Below the pieces are notes generated by a model that worked only from the letters and a program-made list of their open reading frames with translations, had not been told where the DNA came from and did not search any database. The translations under genes were made by a program, and so were the position numbers. Positions 13,961 to 29,328 of a stretch of DNA of 64,000 nucleotides are shown in pieces; within the stretch, counting starts at the first letter, position 1; the number at the start of each line of letters is the position of its first letter. Source of the DNA: Deinococcus sp. KNUC1210 (GTDB taxonomy: Bacteria; Deinococcota; Deinococci; Deinococcales; Deinococcaceae); the NCBI RefSeq assembly GCF_022344005.1, contig NZ_CP092190.1, forward strand, positions 682,001-746,000, read 5' to 3'.

Positions 13961-14710
13961 ATGCCACAAACCCTGCTTGCTCTCAACTGGAAAATGAACA
14001 AGACCCCCTCCGAGGCGACGGCCTGGGCGAACGATCTGAAAGCCAAGCTGCAACTCGGTGAAGCTGAAGTGGCGATCATGGCCCCGGCGATTGACCTGCA
14101 AGCACTGTCGTGGTTCCTGAAGGATACCGGCGTGAACATCGGTGGGCAGGACGTGTCTCAGCACGAATCGGGCGCATACACCGGCGAGATCAGTGCGGGC
14201 ATGCTGAAGGATGTGGGCGCGAAATACGCGGTGGTGGGACACTCCGAGCGCCGCGAATACCACGCCGAGAGCAGCCAGATCGTCGCGGCCAAGGCGCGGG
14301 CTGCCCTGGCTGCGGGCCTGATTCCGATCATCTGCGTGGGCGAGGGCCTGGAGGTGCGCGAGCGCGGCGAGCACGTGAGCTACACGCTCGACCAGCTGCG
14401 CGACAGTCTGGCGGGCATCACCATCACCAGCGCCGAGCAACTGGTCATCGCTTACGAGCCGGTCTGGGCCATCGGCACCGGCAAGACCGCCACCGCGCTC
14501 GATGCCGAAGAACTCTGCGCCGCCATCCGCAGCGCTCTGAGCGGCCTGCTGGGTGAAGTGGGCGCGGGCGTGCAGGTGCTGTACGGCGGCAGCGTCAAGG
14601 GCAGCAACATCCGCGAAATCTGCGGGCAGCCCAACGTCAACGGCGCACTCGTCGGCGGGGCCAGTCTGGAAGTTCAGGGCGTGCTCGACATGGTGAACGC
14701 GCTGAAGTAA
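13961..14710 (+). CDS. tpiA: Triosephosphate isomerase
   Basis: 249 residues, the normal length. Interconverts dihydroxyacetone phosphate and glyceraldehyde-3-phosphate. All signature blocks are present: LNWKMNKT with the active-site Lys, the catalytic His in VVGHSERR, the catalytic Glu in [12 protein letters not shown] with the flexible loop, and YGGSVKGSN for phosphate binding. GAAAGGA precedes the ATG. It completes the gap-pgk-tpi cluster, separated from pgk by the small S24-like gene on the other strand. Confidence 0.97.
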   Translation: MPQTLLALNWKMNKTPSEATAWANDLKAKLQLGEAEVAIMAPAIDLQALSWFLKDTGVNIGGQDVSQHESGAYTGEISAGMLKDVGAKYAVVGHSERREYHAESSQIVAAKARAALAAGLIPIICVGEGLEVRERGEHVSYTLDQLRDSLAGITITSAEQLVIAYEPVWAIGTGKTATALDAEELCAAIRSALSGLLGEVGAGVQVLYGGSVKGSNIREICGQPNVNGALVGGASLEVQGVLDMVNALK

Positions 14711-14748
14711 AGCCCGCCGTCTGTCAATACAGATCAGCAGATCAGAAG

Positions 14749-14775
14749 GAGACCCCGCCGAGTTGGTGGGGTCTC
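14749..14775. terminator. Stem-loop between tpi and the RlmI-like gene
   Basis: GAGACCCCGCC (14749-14759) pairs with GGTGGGGTCTC (14765-14775), 11 bp with one G-U. There is no long U-tract on either strand. It lies between convergent genes. Confidence 0.55.
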
Positions 14776-14797
14776 TGCTGTTTACGGCAGCCGCGTT

Positions 14798-16028
14798 TCA
14801 GTACACCCGCAGATAGATCGCCTTCAGATACCGCGCCTCGGGAAAGCCAGCCGGATGGTCTGGAGCGTGGGCGGTGGTTTCCAGCTCGGTGAAACTGCGC
14901 CCGCTGCGCTCGACTGCCTGACGCACCGCCGCAAAGAACTCTTCGGCGCTGACATGGGCCGAACACGACGCCGACACCAGCACGCCTCCCCTGCCCAGCA
15001 GCGCCACCGCGTCTTCGGCCAGCCGCCCATAGGCACGGATCGCGGCGGCACGCTCGCTTTCCCGGCGGGCCAGCGAGGGCGGGTCGAGCACGATCAGGCC
15101 GAACTGGTCTCGCGCCGTTGCCAGCCACTCGAAAACGTCGGCCTGGATGGGATCGTGACGACAGGCCGCCACCTCCGGAAGGTTCGTGGTTCAGGGCAAA
15201 ATTGCGCTCGCTGCTTCTCAGGGCGTGGGCGCTGATGTCCAGACTGACCACCGAAGTGGCCCCGCCACGCGCCGCATACAGTGAAAATCCACCGGAGAAG
15301 CTGAAGGCGTTCAGCACCCGCTTTTCGGCGGGCAGCGTCTGAACGAGGGCCTCGACCCGGCGGCGATTCTCGCGCTGATCGAGGAAAAAGCCGGTCTTCT
15401 GACCCTGGAGCACGTCGGCCTCGAAGTTCAGACCCGATTCGCGGAAGATCACAGTCGCGTCCTGCACCTCGCCCTGCAACACCAGACCGTCGTGCAGCCG
15501 CTCGCTGCGGGCGGCCTGCTGGATGTTGCGGCTCAGGCGCAGCACCACCGCGAACTCTGGAAACCGCTCACCCAGCAGCGTCAGTACCTGCTGAAGATGC
15601 GGAAACCACGCTGCCGTGTACAGCTTCAGCACCAGCACCTGCGCGTAACGGTCGAGCACCAGTCCGGGCCAGCCGTCGCTCTCGCCGTTCAGCAGTCGGT
15701 AACCGTCGGTGTCGGGTCCGAACAGCCCCACCCGGCGGGCCAGTGCCGCGTCCAGATGGGCTGCCCACCACGCCTGATCGATGGTGACGGGCGCACCGAC
15801 ATGCAGCGCCCGCAGCCGCAGCGGAGACCCCGGATCGTACAGGCCAATCGCCAGAAAACGGTCCTGCTTGTCGAGGACCACTGCCAGCTCACCCGCTTCA
15901 CCAGGCCGGTTCTGAGACTTGACACTGCTCTCGTACAGCCAGGGATGCCCCGCCCGCAGGCCTTTCTGAGCGGCGGGAGTGACTTTCAGGCGAAGGCGGG
16001 GGGCGGGGGCTGGCGAGGGCTGAGACAT
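14798..16028 (-). CDS. RlmI-like class I rRNA methyltransferase, frameshifted
   Basis: About 410 residues after frame correction. An N-terminal PUA-like domain ([28 protein letters not shown]) is followed by the EEHD-type linker and a SAM domain: [30 protein letters not shown] and [10 protein letters not shown]. After the frame change it continues with [24 protein letters not shown] and [14 protein letters not shown] to [10 protein letters not shown], the normal end of the family. RlmI makes m5C in 23S rRNA. The frame changes between about 15166 and 15186; one base too many (or two missing) fits. Both halves keep all motifs, so sequence error or very recent mutation is likely. A second enzyme of this type lies at 50472. 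Confidence 0.85.
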
Positions 16029-16278
16029 GCTGAGCGGACTCTACGCCCCCTGGCCCGAATTCGCCACTCCGAGCACGGCAGACGGAAGTGAACTCACTTC
16101 AGGAACCGCTGCCTGCTCGCAGGCCCACCGCTCGCGCTGTTCCCGGTTTATTTAAGACATGATGAATAAATCTCTAATCTTCTTTCAGATGCCCGGCAAA
16201 TCAATCAGATGCAGAAGTGTCCGTTCCAGAGATTCACTCACTGTTGCATAGGCCAACTTCTGCTCAAGAAAGCGCCCG

Positions 16279-16307
16279 TTGTCAGGTATCGGGGAGACGG
16301 GTATACT
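16279..16307 (+). promoter_or_regulatory. malE promoter
   Basis: TTGTCA (16279-16284) and TATACT (16302-16307) are separated by exactly 17 nt, close to the vegetative consensus. It lies about 190 bp before the malE start codon. Confidence 0.8.
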
Positions 16308-16427
16308 GTTTGGCGAATCAACAACTCCGGAACGAAAAACCTTTCAGGGACTCGTTCTGCCGGTTCCCCGGACCTTTTTCCGGACATGCAGTCGTTGGGC
16401 CATCTCCTGTTTTTACTCGCACCATTT

Positions 16428-16439
16428 GGAAGCGGTTCC
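16428..16439. promoter_or_regulatory. Possible LacI-family operator in the malE leader
   Basis: GGAAGCGGTTCC is a near-perfect inverted repeat with a central CG, the layout of LacI/MalR-type operators. It lies inside the transcribed leader, about 115 nt after the predicted transcription start. No regulator gene is in the window. Confidence 0.4.
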
Positions 16440-16497
16440 GAAATGTACCCGGTTCAATAGATCGAGCACCTTCCCGGGCCGCCCTCAAGGAGTTCTT

Positions 16498-17682
16498 ATG
16501 AAGAAAGCACTGACCGTTCTGTCGCTCGCCCTGCTGGGCAATGCCTCTGCCGCCACCCTGACCATCTGGACGCACTTCGGAGACGCCGAACTCGGCTGGC
16601 TCAAGGCCCAGACCGCCGCCTACACCAAGAGCAGCGGCAATGCCGTCAATATCGTTTCGGTGCCGTTCGATCAGATGCCCGACAAGTTCATCCAGTCGGC
16701 ACCCAAGGGCCAGGGACCGGATCTGGTGGTTACGCTGCCGCAGGACCGTCTGGGCCAGCTCGCTGCCTCGGGCGTGATCGCCGATATGAGCACCTACGTG
16801 GTGGGCCGCAGCGATCTCGACCCGACCGCCGTGAGCGCCATGACCTACAACGGCAAGCTGTTCGGTCTGCCGATGTTCGCCGAGGCTGTCGCGGTGGTCT
16901 ACAACAAGAAGTTGCTGCCCAACGGCGTACCGAGCAACTGGGACGCCTTCATCAAGGCCGCGCAGGGACAGACCGGGAACGGTAAGTTCGGCTTCCTCGT
17001 TGATCTGAGCAACGCCTACATGAACTACGGCATCGTGAGTGCCTTCGGCGGATACGTCTTCAAGAACAACAACGGCACGCTGAACACCAAGGACGTGGGT
17101 CTGGCCAACGCCGGTTCCGACAAGGCGATGGCTATGCTGAACGACCTGCGCTACAAGTACAACCTCATTCCCGAGGGCGTGGACGGTGGCGTTGCCAAGA
17201 GTGCGTTCACCGATGGCCGTCTCGCCATGCTGCTGACCGGCCCCTGGGACATGGGCGACATCAAGAAGGCGGGCATCAGCTACGGCATCGCCAACCTGCC
17301 CGCTCCGACCGGCGCAACCGGCAAGTGGTCGCCGTTCGTGGGTGTGCAGGGCATCATGATGAACGCCTACAGCAAGAACAAGCAGGCAGCCGCCGCGCTC
17401 GCCAAGATGCTGGTGAGCAGCAGCTCGCAGGTCGCCTTCAACAAGGCCGGTGGCCGCATTCCGGTCAGCCTCGCCGCCCGCGTGCAGCTGAAGGCCGATC
17501 CGGTGGTGGTGGGCTTCGGGAAGGCCATCAGCGCGGGCACCCCGATGCCCAACGTGCCGCAGATGGGCGCGGTGTGGGGACCCTGGAGCAACGCCGTCGC
17601 CCAGAGCGTCCAGAAGCCCAACCCCAACTACAGCGGCATCCTCGACAGCGCAGTCAAGGAAATCAACAGCAACATCAAGTGA
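16498..17682 (+). CDS. malE: Maltose/maltodextrin ABC transporter, substrate-binding protein
   Basis: 394 residues. A signal peptide (MKKALTVLSLALLGNASA) leads into ATLTIWTHFGDAE, the usual opening of extracellular sugar-binding proteins. QGPDLVVTLPQDRLGQLAASG, GKLFGLPMFAEAVAVVYNKKLL and LLTGPWDMGDIKKAGI match MalE. The protein delivers maltodextrins to the MalFG permease encoded next. The start at 16498 is chosen because AAGGAG lies 5 nt upstream and the signal peptide begins there; the open frame extends 73 codons further upstream but is untranslated-looking leader. A terminator follows at 17735. Confidence 0.92.
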   Translation: MKKALTVLSLALLGNASAATLTIWTHFGDAELGWLKAQTAAYTKSSGNAVNIVSVPFDQMPDKFIQSAPKGQGPDLVVTLPQDRLGQLAASGVIADMSTYVVGRSDLDPTAVSAMTYNGKLFGLPMFAEAVAVVYNKKLLPNGVPSNWDAFIKAAQGQTGNGKFGFLVDLSNAYMNYGIVSAFGGYVFKNNNGTLNTKDVGLANAGSDKAMAMLNDLRYKYNLIPEGVDGGVAKSAFTDGRLAMLLTGPWDMGDIKKAGISYGIANLPAPTGATGKWSPFVGVQGIMMNAYSKNKQAAAALAKMLVSSSSQVAFNKAGGRIPVSLAARVQLKADPVVVGFGKAISAGTPMPNVPQMGAVWGPWSNAVAQSVQKPNPNYSGILDSAVKEINSNIK

Positions 17683-17734
17683 GCGCCGCACCACACGCCG
17701 CCACTGTTGAATTTCTATTCCACTGATGGGCAAG

Positions 17735-17758
17735 GACGGGGAACTCCCCGTCTTTTTT
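17735..17758 (+). terminator. Intrinsic terminator after malE
   Basis: GACGGGG and CCCCGTC form a 7-bp GC stem with an AACT loop, followed by T6. It separates malE from malFG and would give more binding protein than permease. Confidence 0.9.
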
Positions 17759-18011
17759 CATGGACCGGACGCGCCTGCTCTGTCAGCAGACCACTCAGCG
17801 AGTCATTCAGCCGACCGTCTGATCTGATACAGATTGAAATATGCTCATCCAGCATTCAAACTGAATAAATCCAGCGGCTTCTTTGTTATCAGGGTAGGCG
17901 TTCTGTCCTTTCAGGGGTATTTTTATCGTTCGCTCGCTCAGGTCGTCTGATGGTCACCTCATCCGGCAGTTCAGAGCCTGTTGCGACTCTTTACAGGAAG
18001 GTGGTGTAAAC
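17759..18011. other. AT-richer spacer upstream of malF
   Basis: About 250 bp with lower GC than the flanks and no gene. A promoter for malFG should lie here, but I see no pair of boxes with good spacing. Confidence 0.4.
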
Positions 18012-18050
18012 ATGCAGAATCCCCTGTCTCCGGTTCTGAACACACTATGA
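18012..18050 (+). CDS. Short upstream ORF overlapping malF by ATGA
   Basis: Twelve codons, [12 protein letters not shown], then TGA. It has its own Shine-Dalgarno (AGGAAGG, about 9 nt before the ATG). Its stop overlaps the malF start in CTATGA. malF itself has no Shine-Dalgarno in the bases just before its ATG, so initiation at malF probably depends on ribosomes ending this ORF. The same CTATGA junction is seen at gap. Confidence 0.5.
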   Translation: MQNPLSPVLNTL

Positions 18051-19452
18051 CGGCGCTCTCGGCAGCGCAGACGGCGAAGCGGCTGACGCCTCCGCAGGGC
18101 ACCAGCGGTGTGTTTTTCGCGGTCGCCATTCTGGCGGTCATCATCGGCGGCGCGTCGCTGATCGGCTGGCTCATCAGCGGACTCGTTTCGGCGGCGTTTC
18201 CGGCGGCTCCCCCGTACCTGATCCTGCTCATCACGCTGCCCGTTATGGTCGTGCTGCTGCTGCTGGGAGTGCGCCTGTTTCCCTGGATCGTGAGCTGGTA
18301 TTACCTCGTTCCGGCCCTGGTGTTCCTGATCGCCTTCACCATCCTGCCCATCGTCATGACGGTGAATTACGCGTTCACCAACTATTCGGGCGTGAACAGC
18401 GGGTACGGCGACGTGGGCGTGAAGACGAACGTGAAGCTGTCGTCAGACCGCCGCAGCGTGACGTTCGCGCAGTTGTCCGGCCCCGCCGACGACCTGCCGA
18501 CGATGCTCGCCTGCGCCAAACCCGACTGTGCAGGCGAGACGGTGGTGCTGTATGACGCCGACGGCGCGGTCCCGCTCTTCGCCCGCATCCAGAGCGTGAA
18601 GGGACTGACCGTCACCCTGGCGACTCCGGTGGCCGATTCCTTCAAAGTCACCGATGGCAGCCGCCTGAACGCGATCCGGCGCGTGGGCCTCGCCAATTTC
18701 CGCGAGATCTTTGGCCGCGCCAGCGAGGAACTGCTGCCGGTCTTCGTCTGGACCGTGATCTTCGCCTTCTCGACGGTGGTGCTGAACGCCCTGGCGGGTC
18801 TGCTGCTGGGCATTCTGCTGTACAACAAGCGCCTGAAGGGCCGCAACATCTACCGCACGCTGCTGTTCCTGCCGTGGGCCATTCCCACCGTCATCACGAT
18901 TCAGATGTGGGTGGCGCTGCTCAATCAGCAGTTCGGCGTGGTGAATAAGACGCTGGGCCTGCTGGGCATCAGCGCCGTGCCCTGGCTGACCGACCCGCTG
19001 TGGGCCAAGATCAGCGTGCTGCTGGTGAATCTGTGGCTGGGCTTTCCATACATGATGACCGCCACCATCTCGGCGCTGTCCACCATCTCGGATGATCTGT
19101 ACGAGGCCGCCAGCATCGACGGCGCGAGCCGCTGGCAGCAGATCGTGAACATCACCCTGCCGCTGCTGCGAAACTCCTTCACCCCGATTCTGCTGTCGGG
19201 CTTCGCCTTCAACTTCAACAATTTCGGCGTGATCTATCTGCTGACGCAGGGCGGGCCATCGGTGGCGGGGCGCACCAGCACAGCCGGGGCCACCGACATC
19301 CTGCTGAGCTGGGGGTACAACACCGCGTTCGCGGCCAGCGGCGGCCAGAATTACGCACTCGCCAGCGCCATCGCCCTGATCGTGTTCTTCCTGACCCTCG
19401 CCATCAGCCTGGTCAATTTCCGCGCCGCAGGCGTGTTCGAGGAGGCTCAGCG

Positions 19453-19456
<4 letters not shown>
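18047..19456 (+). CDS. malF: Maltose/maltodextrin ABC transporter, permease MalF
   Basis: 469 residues. Several hydrophobic N-terminal segments are followed by an extracytoplasmic region with two Cys (about residues 115-205). Then comes the permease core with [17 protein letters not shown] and the EAA loop [14 protein letters not shown] that contacts the ATPase. The start at 18047 is the first ATG after which the sequence is MalF-like; it overlaps the stop of a 12-codon upstream ORF. It overlaps malG by 4 nt (ATGA). No malK ATPase is present, so an ATPase encoded elsewhere must energise the pump. Confidence 0.92.
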
Positions 19457-20835
<1,379 letters not shown>

Positions 20836-20933
20836 GGAGCAGGAAGGCCCAGCGCCTTCTTCCTCACCTTGACACCCGCGCTGCCGCATCCGAAACTACC
20901 GTTACAACCCACAGGCAACGCTTGACCCACCCA

Positions 20934-20968
20934 GGGGCACGACCTTCCGGCATTCGGAATCGTGCCCC
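20934..20968 (+). terminator. Hairpin between malG and the GH13 gene
   Basis: GGGGCACGA (20934-20942) pairs with TCGTGCCCC (20960-20968), with an inner TTCCG/CGGAA stem; the T-rich CGTTTCGTGTTTTC follows. It ends about 14 nt before the Shine-Dalgarno of the GH13 gene, so it may terminate malEFG transcripts or attenuate the glucosidase gene. Confidence 0.6.
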
Positions 20969-20992
20969 CGTTTCGTGTTTTCAGGAGAAACT

Positions 20993-24578
<3,586 letters not shown>

Positions 24579-24659
24579 CGCCGATTTCTGCGCTCTGGCC
24601 TTCAGATTGCCTAAAGTTTGCTTCAGTCGAACGTCAGGCTGGGCGTCTAAGCTGATCTC

Positions 24660-25733
24660 ATGAAGAAGACCGTTGGCGCGTCCCTGATTCTGGGACTGGG
24701 GCTGCTGAGTGGATGCAGCACGCAGGGAATCGGCAATCTGGCAGTTCATGAGGCGCTGTTTTACGGCGGCAGTACCGACCGGATCGCCTGGGTGTATGGC
24801 ACGCTCGATACGGGCACCTATGGCCTGAAACTGGGCGACGTGAGCACCACGCTCCGCAGTCAGATCAGCGGCGACTCGCTGGCGCTGCCCGGGACGCTGA
24901 GCGTGGACGGCAAGGCGGTCTACCGAGGCCGCACCAGCCCGACCACGCCGCGCATCAATGTGCTGCGGACCGGCACGAGCTACAGCGTGCAGGCGCTGGG
25001 CGACGTGAGTGCGGTCTATGTGGTGAGCGGCGGCGTATGGTCGAAGCTGAGCGGCCCGGTCAGCAGTGGACAGACGATTCTGGCAGGCGCGACCCCCAAC
25101 AACGGCCTGCGCGGAGCGGGCGACCTGACCGACGCCGAGGCCGATGCCGTGGCGGGTCAGCTCAGCAGCCAGGGCACACTGGCGGTGGCCGTCCTGCCCG
25201 CCAGCACCCTCCCCGACGCCGCGCTGAAGACCGAACCCGATCTGGTGACAGGCAATCACCGCCTGACCGGACTGTACGTTCAGGCGGGCGTGGGTACGTC
25301 CATCACCGGAGGCACCGTGACCACACCCAGCACCCCCAGCAATTCGGCAGGCGCCCGTCAGCTTGCCAGCGGTTCGAACGCTGCCGCCCGCAGCTTCCAG
25401 GTGATCGTCTCGCGTGACAGCACGGCTCTGAACAGCCTGTCGGCGCTGGCCTACGGCAATCAGTCGGCGGCAGGTGGCCTTCCCGCGCCGGTTGCCGGAC
25501 GCAGCGTGGTCGGTGTGTTCCTGGGCACCCGGCCCACCGGGGGATACAGCGTGTCGCTGGCCTCGGCGCAGGTCGTGGGCGGCGTGCTGCAACTCAGCGT
25601 CAATGTGGCGGCCCCCGGTCCGGGCGTCATCACCACGCAGGCGCTGACGAGTCCGTGGGTGGCAGTCGAGGTGCCGGGCAGCTTCACGAGCGTGGTCGTG
25701 CGCGACGCCGCCACTGGACAGATTCTGAAGTAA
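24660..25733 (+). CDS. Lipoprotein with PrcB-like C-terminal domain
   Basis: 357 residues. A lipoprotein signal ends at LLSGCS, with Cys20 as the lipidated residue. The middle is of unknown fold. The last 130 residues contain FQVIVSRDSTALNSL and VVGVFLGTRPTGGYSVSLASA, which match the PrcB domain first described in a treponemal protease complex. The protein should sit on the outer face of the cytoplasmic membrane; the partner protease is unknown. TAAGCT (24648-24653) ends 6 nt before the ATG, so the start is leaderless. Confidence 0.8.
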   Translation: MKKTVGASLILGLGLLSGCSTQGIGNLAVHEALFYGGSTDRIAWVYGTLDTGTYGLKLGDVSTTLRSQISGDSLALPGTLSVDGKAVYRGRTSPTTPRINVLRTGTSYSVQALGDVSAVYVVSGGVWSKLSGPVSSGQTILAGATPNNGLRGAGDLTDAEADAVAGQLSSQGTLAVAVLPASTLPDAALKTEPDLVTGNHRLTGLYVQAGVGTSITGGTVTTPSTPSNSAGARQLASGSNAAARSFQVIVSRDSTALNSLSALAYGNQSAAGGLPAPVAGRSVVGVFLGTRPTGGYSVSLASAQVVGGVLQLSVNVAAPGPGVITTQALTSPWVAVEVPGSFTSVVVRDAATGQILK

Positions 25734-25749
25734 TCGCTGGTGCACACGA

Positions 25750-25781
25750 CAGCCCCGCCGATGTGGTGGGGCTGTTTTTTT
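25750..25781 (+). terminator. Intrinsic terminator after the PrcB lipoprotein gene
   Basis: CAGCCCC pairs with GGGGCTG, extended inward to 10 bp with one G-U, followed by T7. Confidence 0.9.
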
Positions 25782-25850
25782 GTCTCCTGGCGACCCGAGA
25801 AACGCCCCAGAGCGCCCTTTGGGAAAGCAGATCTGAGCTAAGCTGGCCGA

Positions 25851-26770
25851 ATGTCTGCACTTCCCCGCCTGAATCGAGGCTACGCCTACCGCGAGCAGGT
25901 GCAGCAGCGGGCGCAGGGAACGAGCGTGCTGGCCCATCTGACGGGGCGCTATTCCCACTCGTCGCCCACCGAATGGAAGGAACGGATCGAGGCGGGTGAG
26001 GTCTGGCTGGACGGCCAGCTCGCGCAGCCACACTCCACTCTGAAAGCCGGACAGGTGCTGATCTGGCAGCGCCCGCCCTGGCTGGAGGAAGCCGCGCCGC
26101 GCCGATATCAGGTGGTGCACGCCGACGCCGCGCTGCTGGCGGTGGTCAAACCGTCTGGCCTGCCCACGCTGCCGGGCGGTGGCTTTCTGGAAAATACCCT
26201 GCTGAGCGCCGTGCAGGACGACTATCCGGAGGCCAGCCCGCTGCACCGGCTGGGGCGCGGCACCTCGGGACTGGTCCTGTTCGCCCGCACGGCGCAGGCA
26301 GCCGCCGCCCTGTCGAGCGCCTGGCGAGAGCACACCGTTCACAAGCGCTACCGGGCGCTGGCAGCGGGCACAGCGCCGCAGACCGAGTACGACCTCAGCG
26401 CCGCCATCGGCCCGGTCGCGCATCCCCGGCTCGGCACGGTCCACGCCGCCAGCGCCAGCGGTAAGCCCTCGCACAGCCTCGCCCGCGTGCTGGAACGCCG
26501 CACAGACGCCACGCTCTTTCAGGTCGATATTTCTACGGGCCGCCCGCACCAGATCAGAATTCATCTGGCCTCGGCGGGCTTTCCGCTGCTGAACGATCCG
26601 CTGTACGGCGTGGGCGGTACCCCGCTCGCGACCCTGCCCGGTCTGCCGGGCGACGGCGGCTACTGGCTGCACGCCGCCGAACTGCGCTTCGTCCACCCGC
26701 TCAGCGGCGAAGAGCTGCACCTGTGCGCCACGCCGCCGCCCGACCTTCAGACGGCGGAGGAACGCGCTGG

Positions 26771-26774
<4 letters not shown>
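25851..26774 (+). CDS. RluA-family pseudouridine synthase-like protein
   Basis: 307 residues. An S4-like N-terminal region (about 20-70) is followed by the synthase fold: [54 protein letters not shown] and LLNDPLYG. RluA enzymes isomerise uridine in rRNA or tRNA using an Asp in HRLDxxTSG. Here that position is Gly135 (HRLGRGTSG), so either another residue serves or activity is lost. The rest of the active-site frame is intact. TAAGCT ends 6 nt before the ATG at 25851. The last 4 bp overlap the convergent scoB. Confidence 0.85.
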
Positions 26775-27408
<634 letters not shown>

Positions 27409-27412
<4 letters not shown>

Positions 27413-28116
27413 ACCGCTCCCTCCTGGCGCACGGTGCAGTGCTCGATCAGCTTCCGGGGGTGCGGATTATGCACGATCCTCTGCACATAGATGCCGGGCG
27501 TATGCACCTGATCGGGGTCGAGCTGACCGACCTCCACCAGTTCCTCGACCTCGGCCACCGTCACGCGCCCGCAGGTCGCCACCAGCGGATTGAAGTTGCG
27601 GGCAGTCTTGCGGTACACCAGATTCCCCGCCGCGTCGCCCTTCCACGCCTTGACCAGACTGACATCGGCGCGGATGGCGCGTTCCATCAGGTACGTCTGC
27701 CCGTCGAAATCGTGATGCTCCTTGCCCTCGGCGATCACCGTGCCGACCCCGGTGCGGGTATAGAAGGCCGGAATGCCCGCTCCGCCCGCCCGCAGCCGCT
27801 CGGCCAGCGTGCCCTGCGGCGTGAATTCCAGTTCCAGTTCCCCCGAAAGGTACTGCCGGGCAAATTCGGCATTCTCGCCCACGTAACTTGAGATCATCTT
27901 GGCGATCTGCCGCGTTTTGAGCAGTTCCCACAGCGCGAATCCGTCTGCGCCCGCATTGTTGCTCGCCACCGTCAGACCCTTCACGCCGCTGTCACGCAGC
28001 GCCAGGATCAGCTCTTCCGGCACGCCGCACAGCCCGAATCCCCCGACTGCCAACGTCTGCCCGTCGCTCACCACGCCGCTCAGCGCTGCGTGGGCACTTT
28101 CGTACACCTTGTTCAT
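27409..28116 (-). CDS. scoA: 3-oxoacid CoA-transferase, subunit A
   Basis: 235 residues. [22 protein letters not shown] and [15 protein letters not shown] are the conserved N-terminal blocks, followed by [31 protein letters not shown] cut here into its parts and [19 protein letters not shown]. It forms the CoA-binding half of the transferase. GGGGAGAAGG lies directly before the ATG. It is followed by scoB with a 4-nt overlap; the enoyl-CoA hydratase gene upstream is on the same strand, 170 bp away, so all three may serve acyl-CoA breakdown. Confidence 0.92.
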
Positions 28117-28285
28117 CCTTCTCCCCTGCCAGCCAGCGGCGCGGCCTTGTGCCCGGCCGCTGGCTGGGAACGTCCTGCCCTCGCCCTGCTTCGTTGTTCC
28201 GACGCCTGCACTCTAGAAGCTGCCTCGCTGCGCCGTCAACGTGTTCCCGAACAGCACTCGCCCGGCAGCTTCACACCTGGGGTCC

Positions 28286-29071
28286 TCAGCGCCACTGCGG
28301 CTCGCGCTTTTCCAGAAAGGCCGCCACGCCCTCCTTCAGATCACTGGTGGTGCGCGTCCAGGCGTTCACGCCCACCGCGTAGCGCAGGCCTTCCTCCAGA
28401 CCCATGCCGGGCAACAGCGACAGCATCTCGCGGGTGGTGCTCAGGGCGGTGGCGCTGTTTCCGGCGATCTCGGCAGCCAGGGCCAGCGCCCGCGTCTCGG
28501 CCTGTCCGTCCGGTACCACCTCGTTGATCAGGCCCATGCGGTGCGCCTCAACTGCGCTTATCAGCCGCCCGGTCAGCAGCAGCTCGCGGGCATGCTTTTC
28601 GCCCACGCAGCGCAGCAGAAACACCATCACGATGGCAGCCACGAACCCCAGCCGCACCTCGGTATAACCGATTCTGGCTCCCTCGCCCGCCACCACCAGA
28701 TCGCACGCCGACGCCAGGCCCGCGCCACCCGCCACCGCTGCGCCCTCGACAGCCGCCACCACCGGAAGCGGGCCGCTGTACAGCAGATGCAGCACCTCCG
28801 CGAGTCGCCGCGAGTCGGCCTTGTTCGCTTCACTGCTGGCGGTCTGCAACCCCTGGAGCGCCTTCAGATCGGCTCCTGCGCTGAAGACCTTGCCCGCGCC
28901 GCTCAGCACCAGGCAGCGCAGCGAGGCGTCGGCGTGGGCGGCCTCCAGTTCGGCATGCAGGGCAGACAGCAGATCGGCGTCGAGGGCGTTGCGCTGCTGT
29001 GGACGGTTCAGGCGCAGCAGCAGGACCGCGCCCCGCCGCTCGGCCAGAACGGCCTGAGATGATTGGGTCAT
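28286..29071 (-). CDS. Enoyl-CoA hydratase/isomerase family protein
   Basis: 261 residues. The crotonase fold is clear: LNRPQQRNALD, FSAGADLKAL (oxyanion-hole strand), AVAGGAGLASACDLVVAGEGARIGYTEVRLGF and GLINEVVP. The family hydrates or isomerises acyl-CoA esters. The second catalytic Glu is present in YTEVRLGF; the first position is GGAGLAS, so isomerase or hydratase cannot be decided. TAGCAT (29083-29078) ends 6 nt before the ATG, a leaderless start. It lies upstream of scoAB on the same strand. Confidence 0.88.
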   Translation of the reverse strand: MTQSSQAVLAERRGAVLLLRLNRPQQRNALDADLLSALHAELEAAHADASLRCLVLSGAGKVFSAGADLKALQGLQTASSEANKADSRRLAEVLHLLYSGPLPVVAAVEGAAVAGGAGLASACDLVVAGEGARIGYTEVRLGFVAAIVMVFLLRCVGEKHARELLLTGRLISAVEAHRMGLINEVVPDGQAETRALALAAEIAGNSATALSTTREMLSLLPGMGLEEGLRYAVGVNAWTRTTSDLKEGVAAFLEKREPQWR

Positions 29072-29328
29072 GCCTGAATGCTAGCCGACCGGCTCGCGGC
29101 TGCCCACCTACCCCGGACTGTTGAGAAAGCATAGGCAGGAAGGGCTTTTTGCCTCACCACTGCCCCGTTCTTCCTGCTACAGTCTGTATTTGGAGCCGGG
29201 GAGGTCCGTGCTGCTGTTGCAAGGCCGCGCCCAGAACGCTCCGTCCTTCCACTCTCGCCAGGACAGCTGTCTGTCCTTTCTCGACCTGCTCGGATACCCC
29301 ATCGGTATCAAGGAGCTCTTTAAGAAGC

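Larger units (their letters stand above)
16029..16497. other. malE upstream region with long 5' leader
   Basis: 469 bp without a gene. The right part holds a strong promoter (16279-16307), a leader of about 185 nt, and an inverted repeat near 16428. The left part (16029-16270) is lower in GC and nothing is recognised in it. Confidence 0.6.

Noticed and set aside
16279..16497. N-terminal extension of malE
   Set aside because: The open frame upstream of 16498 is transcribed leader; the signal peptide and Shine-Dalgarno fix the start.
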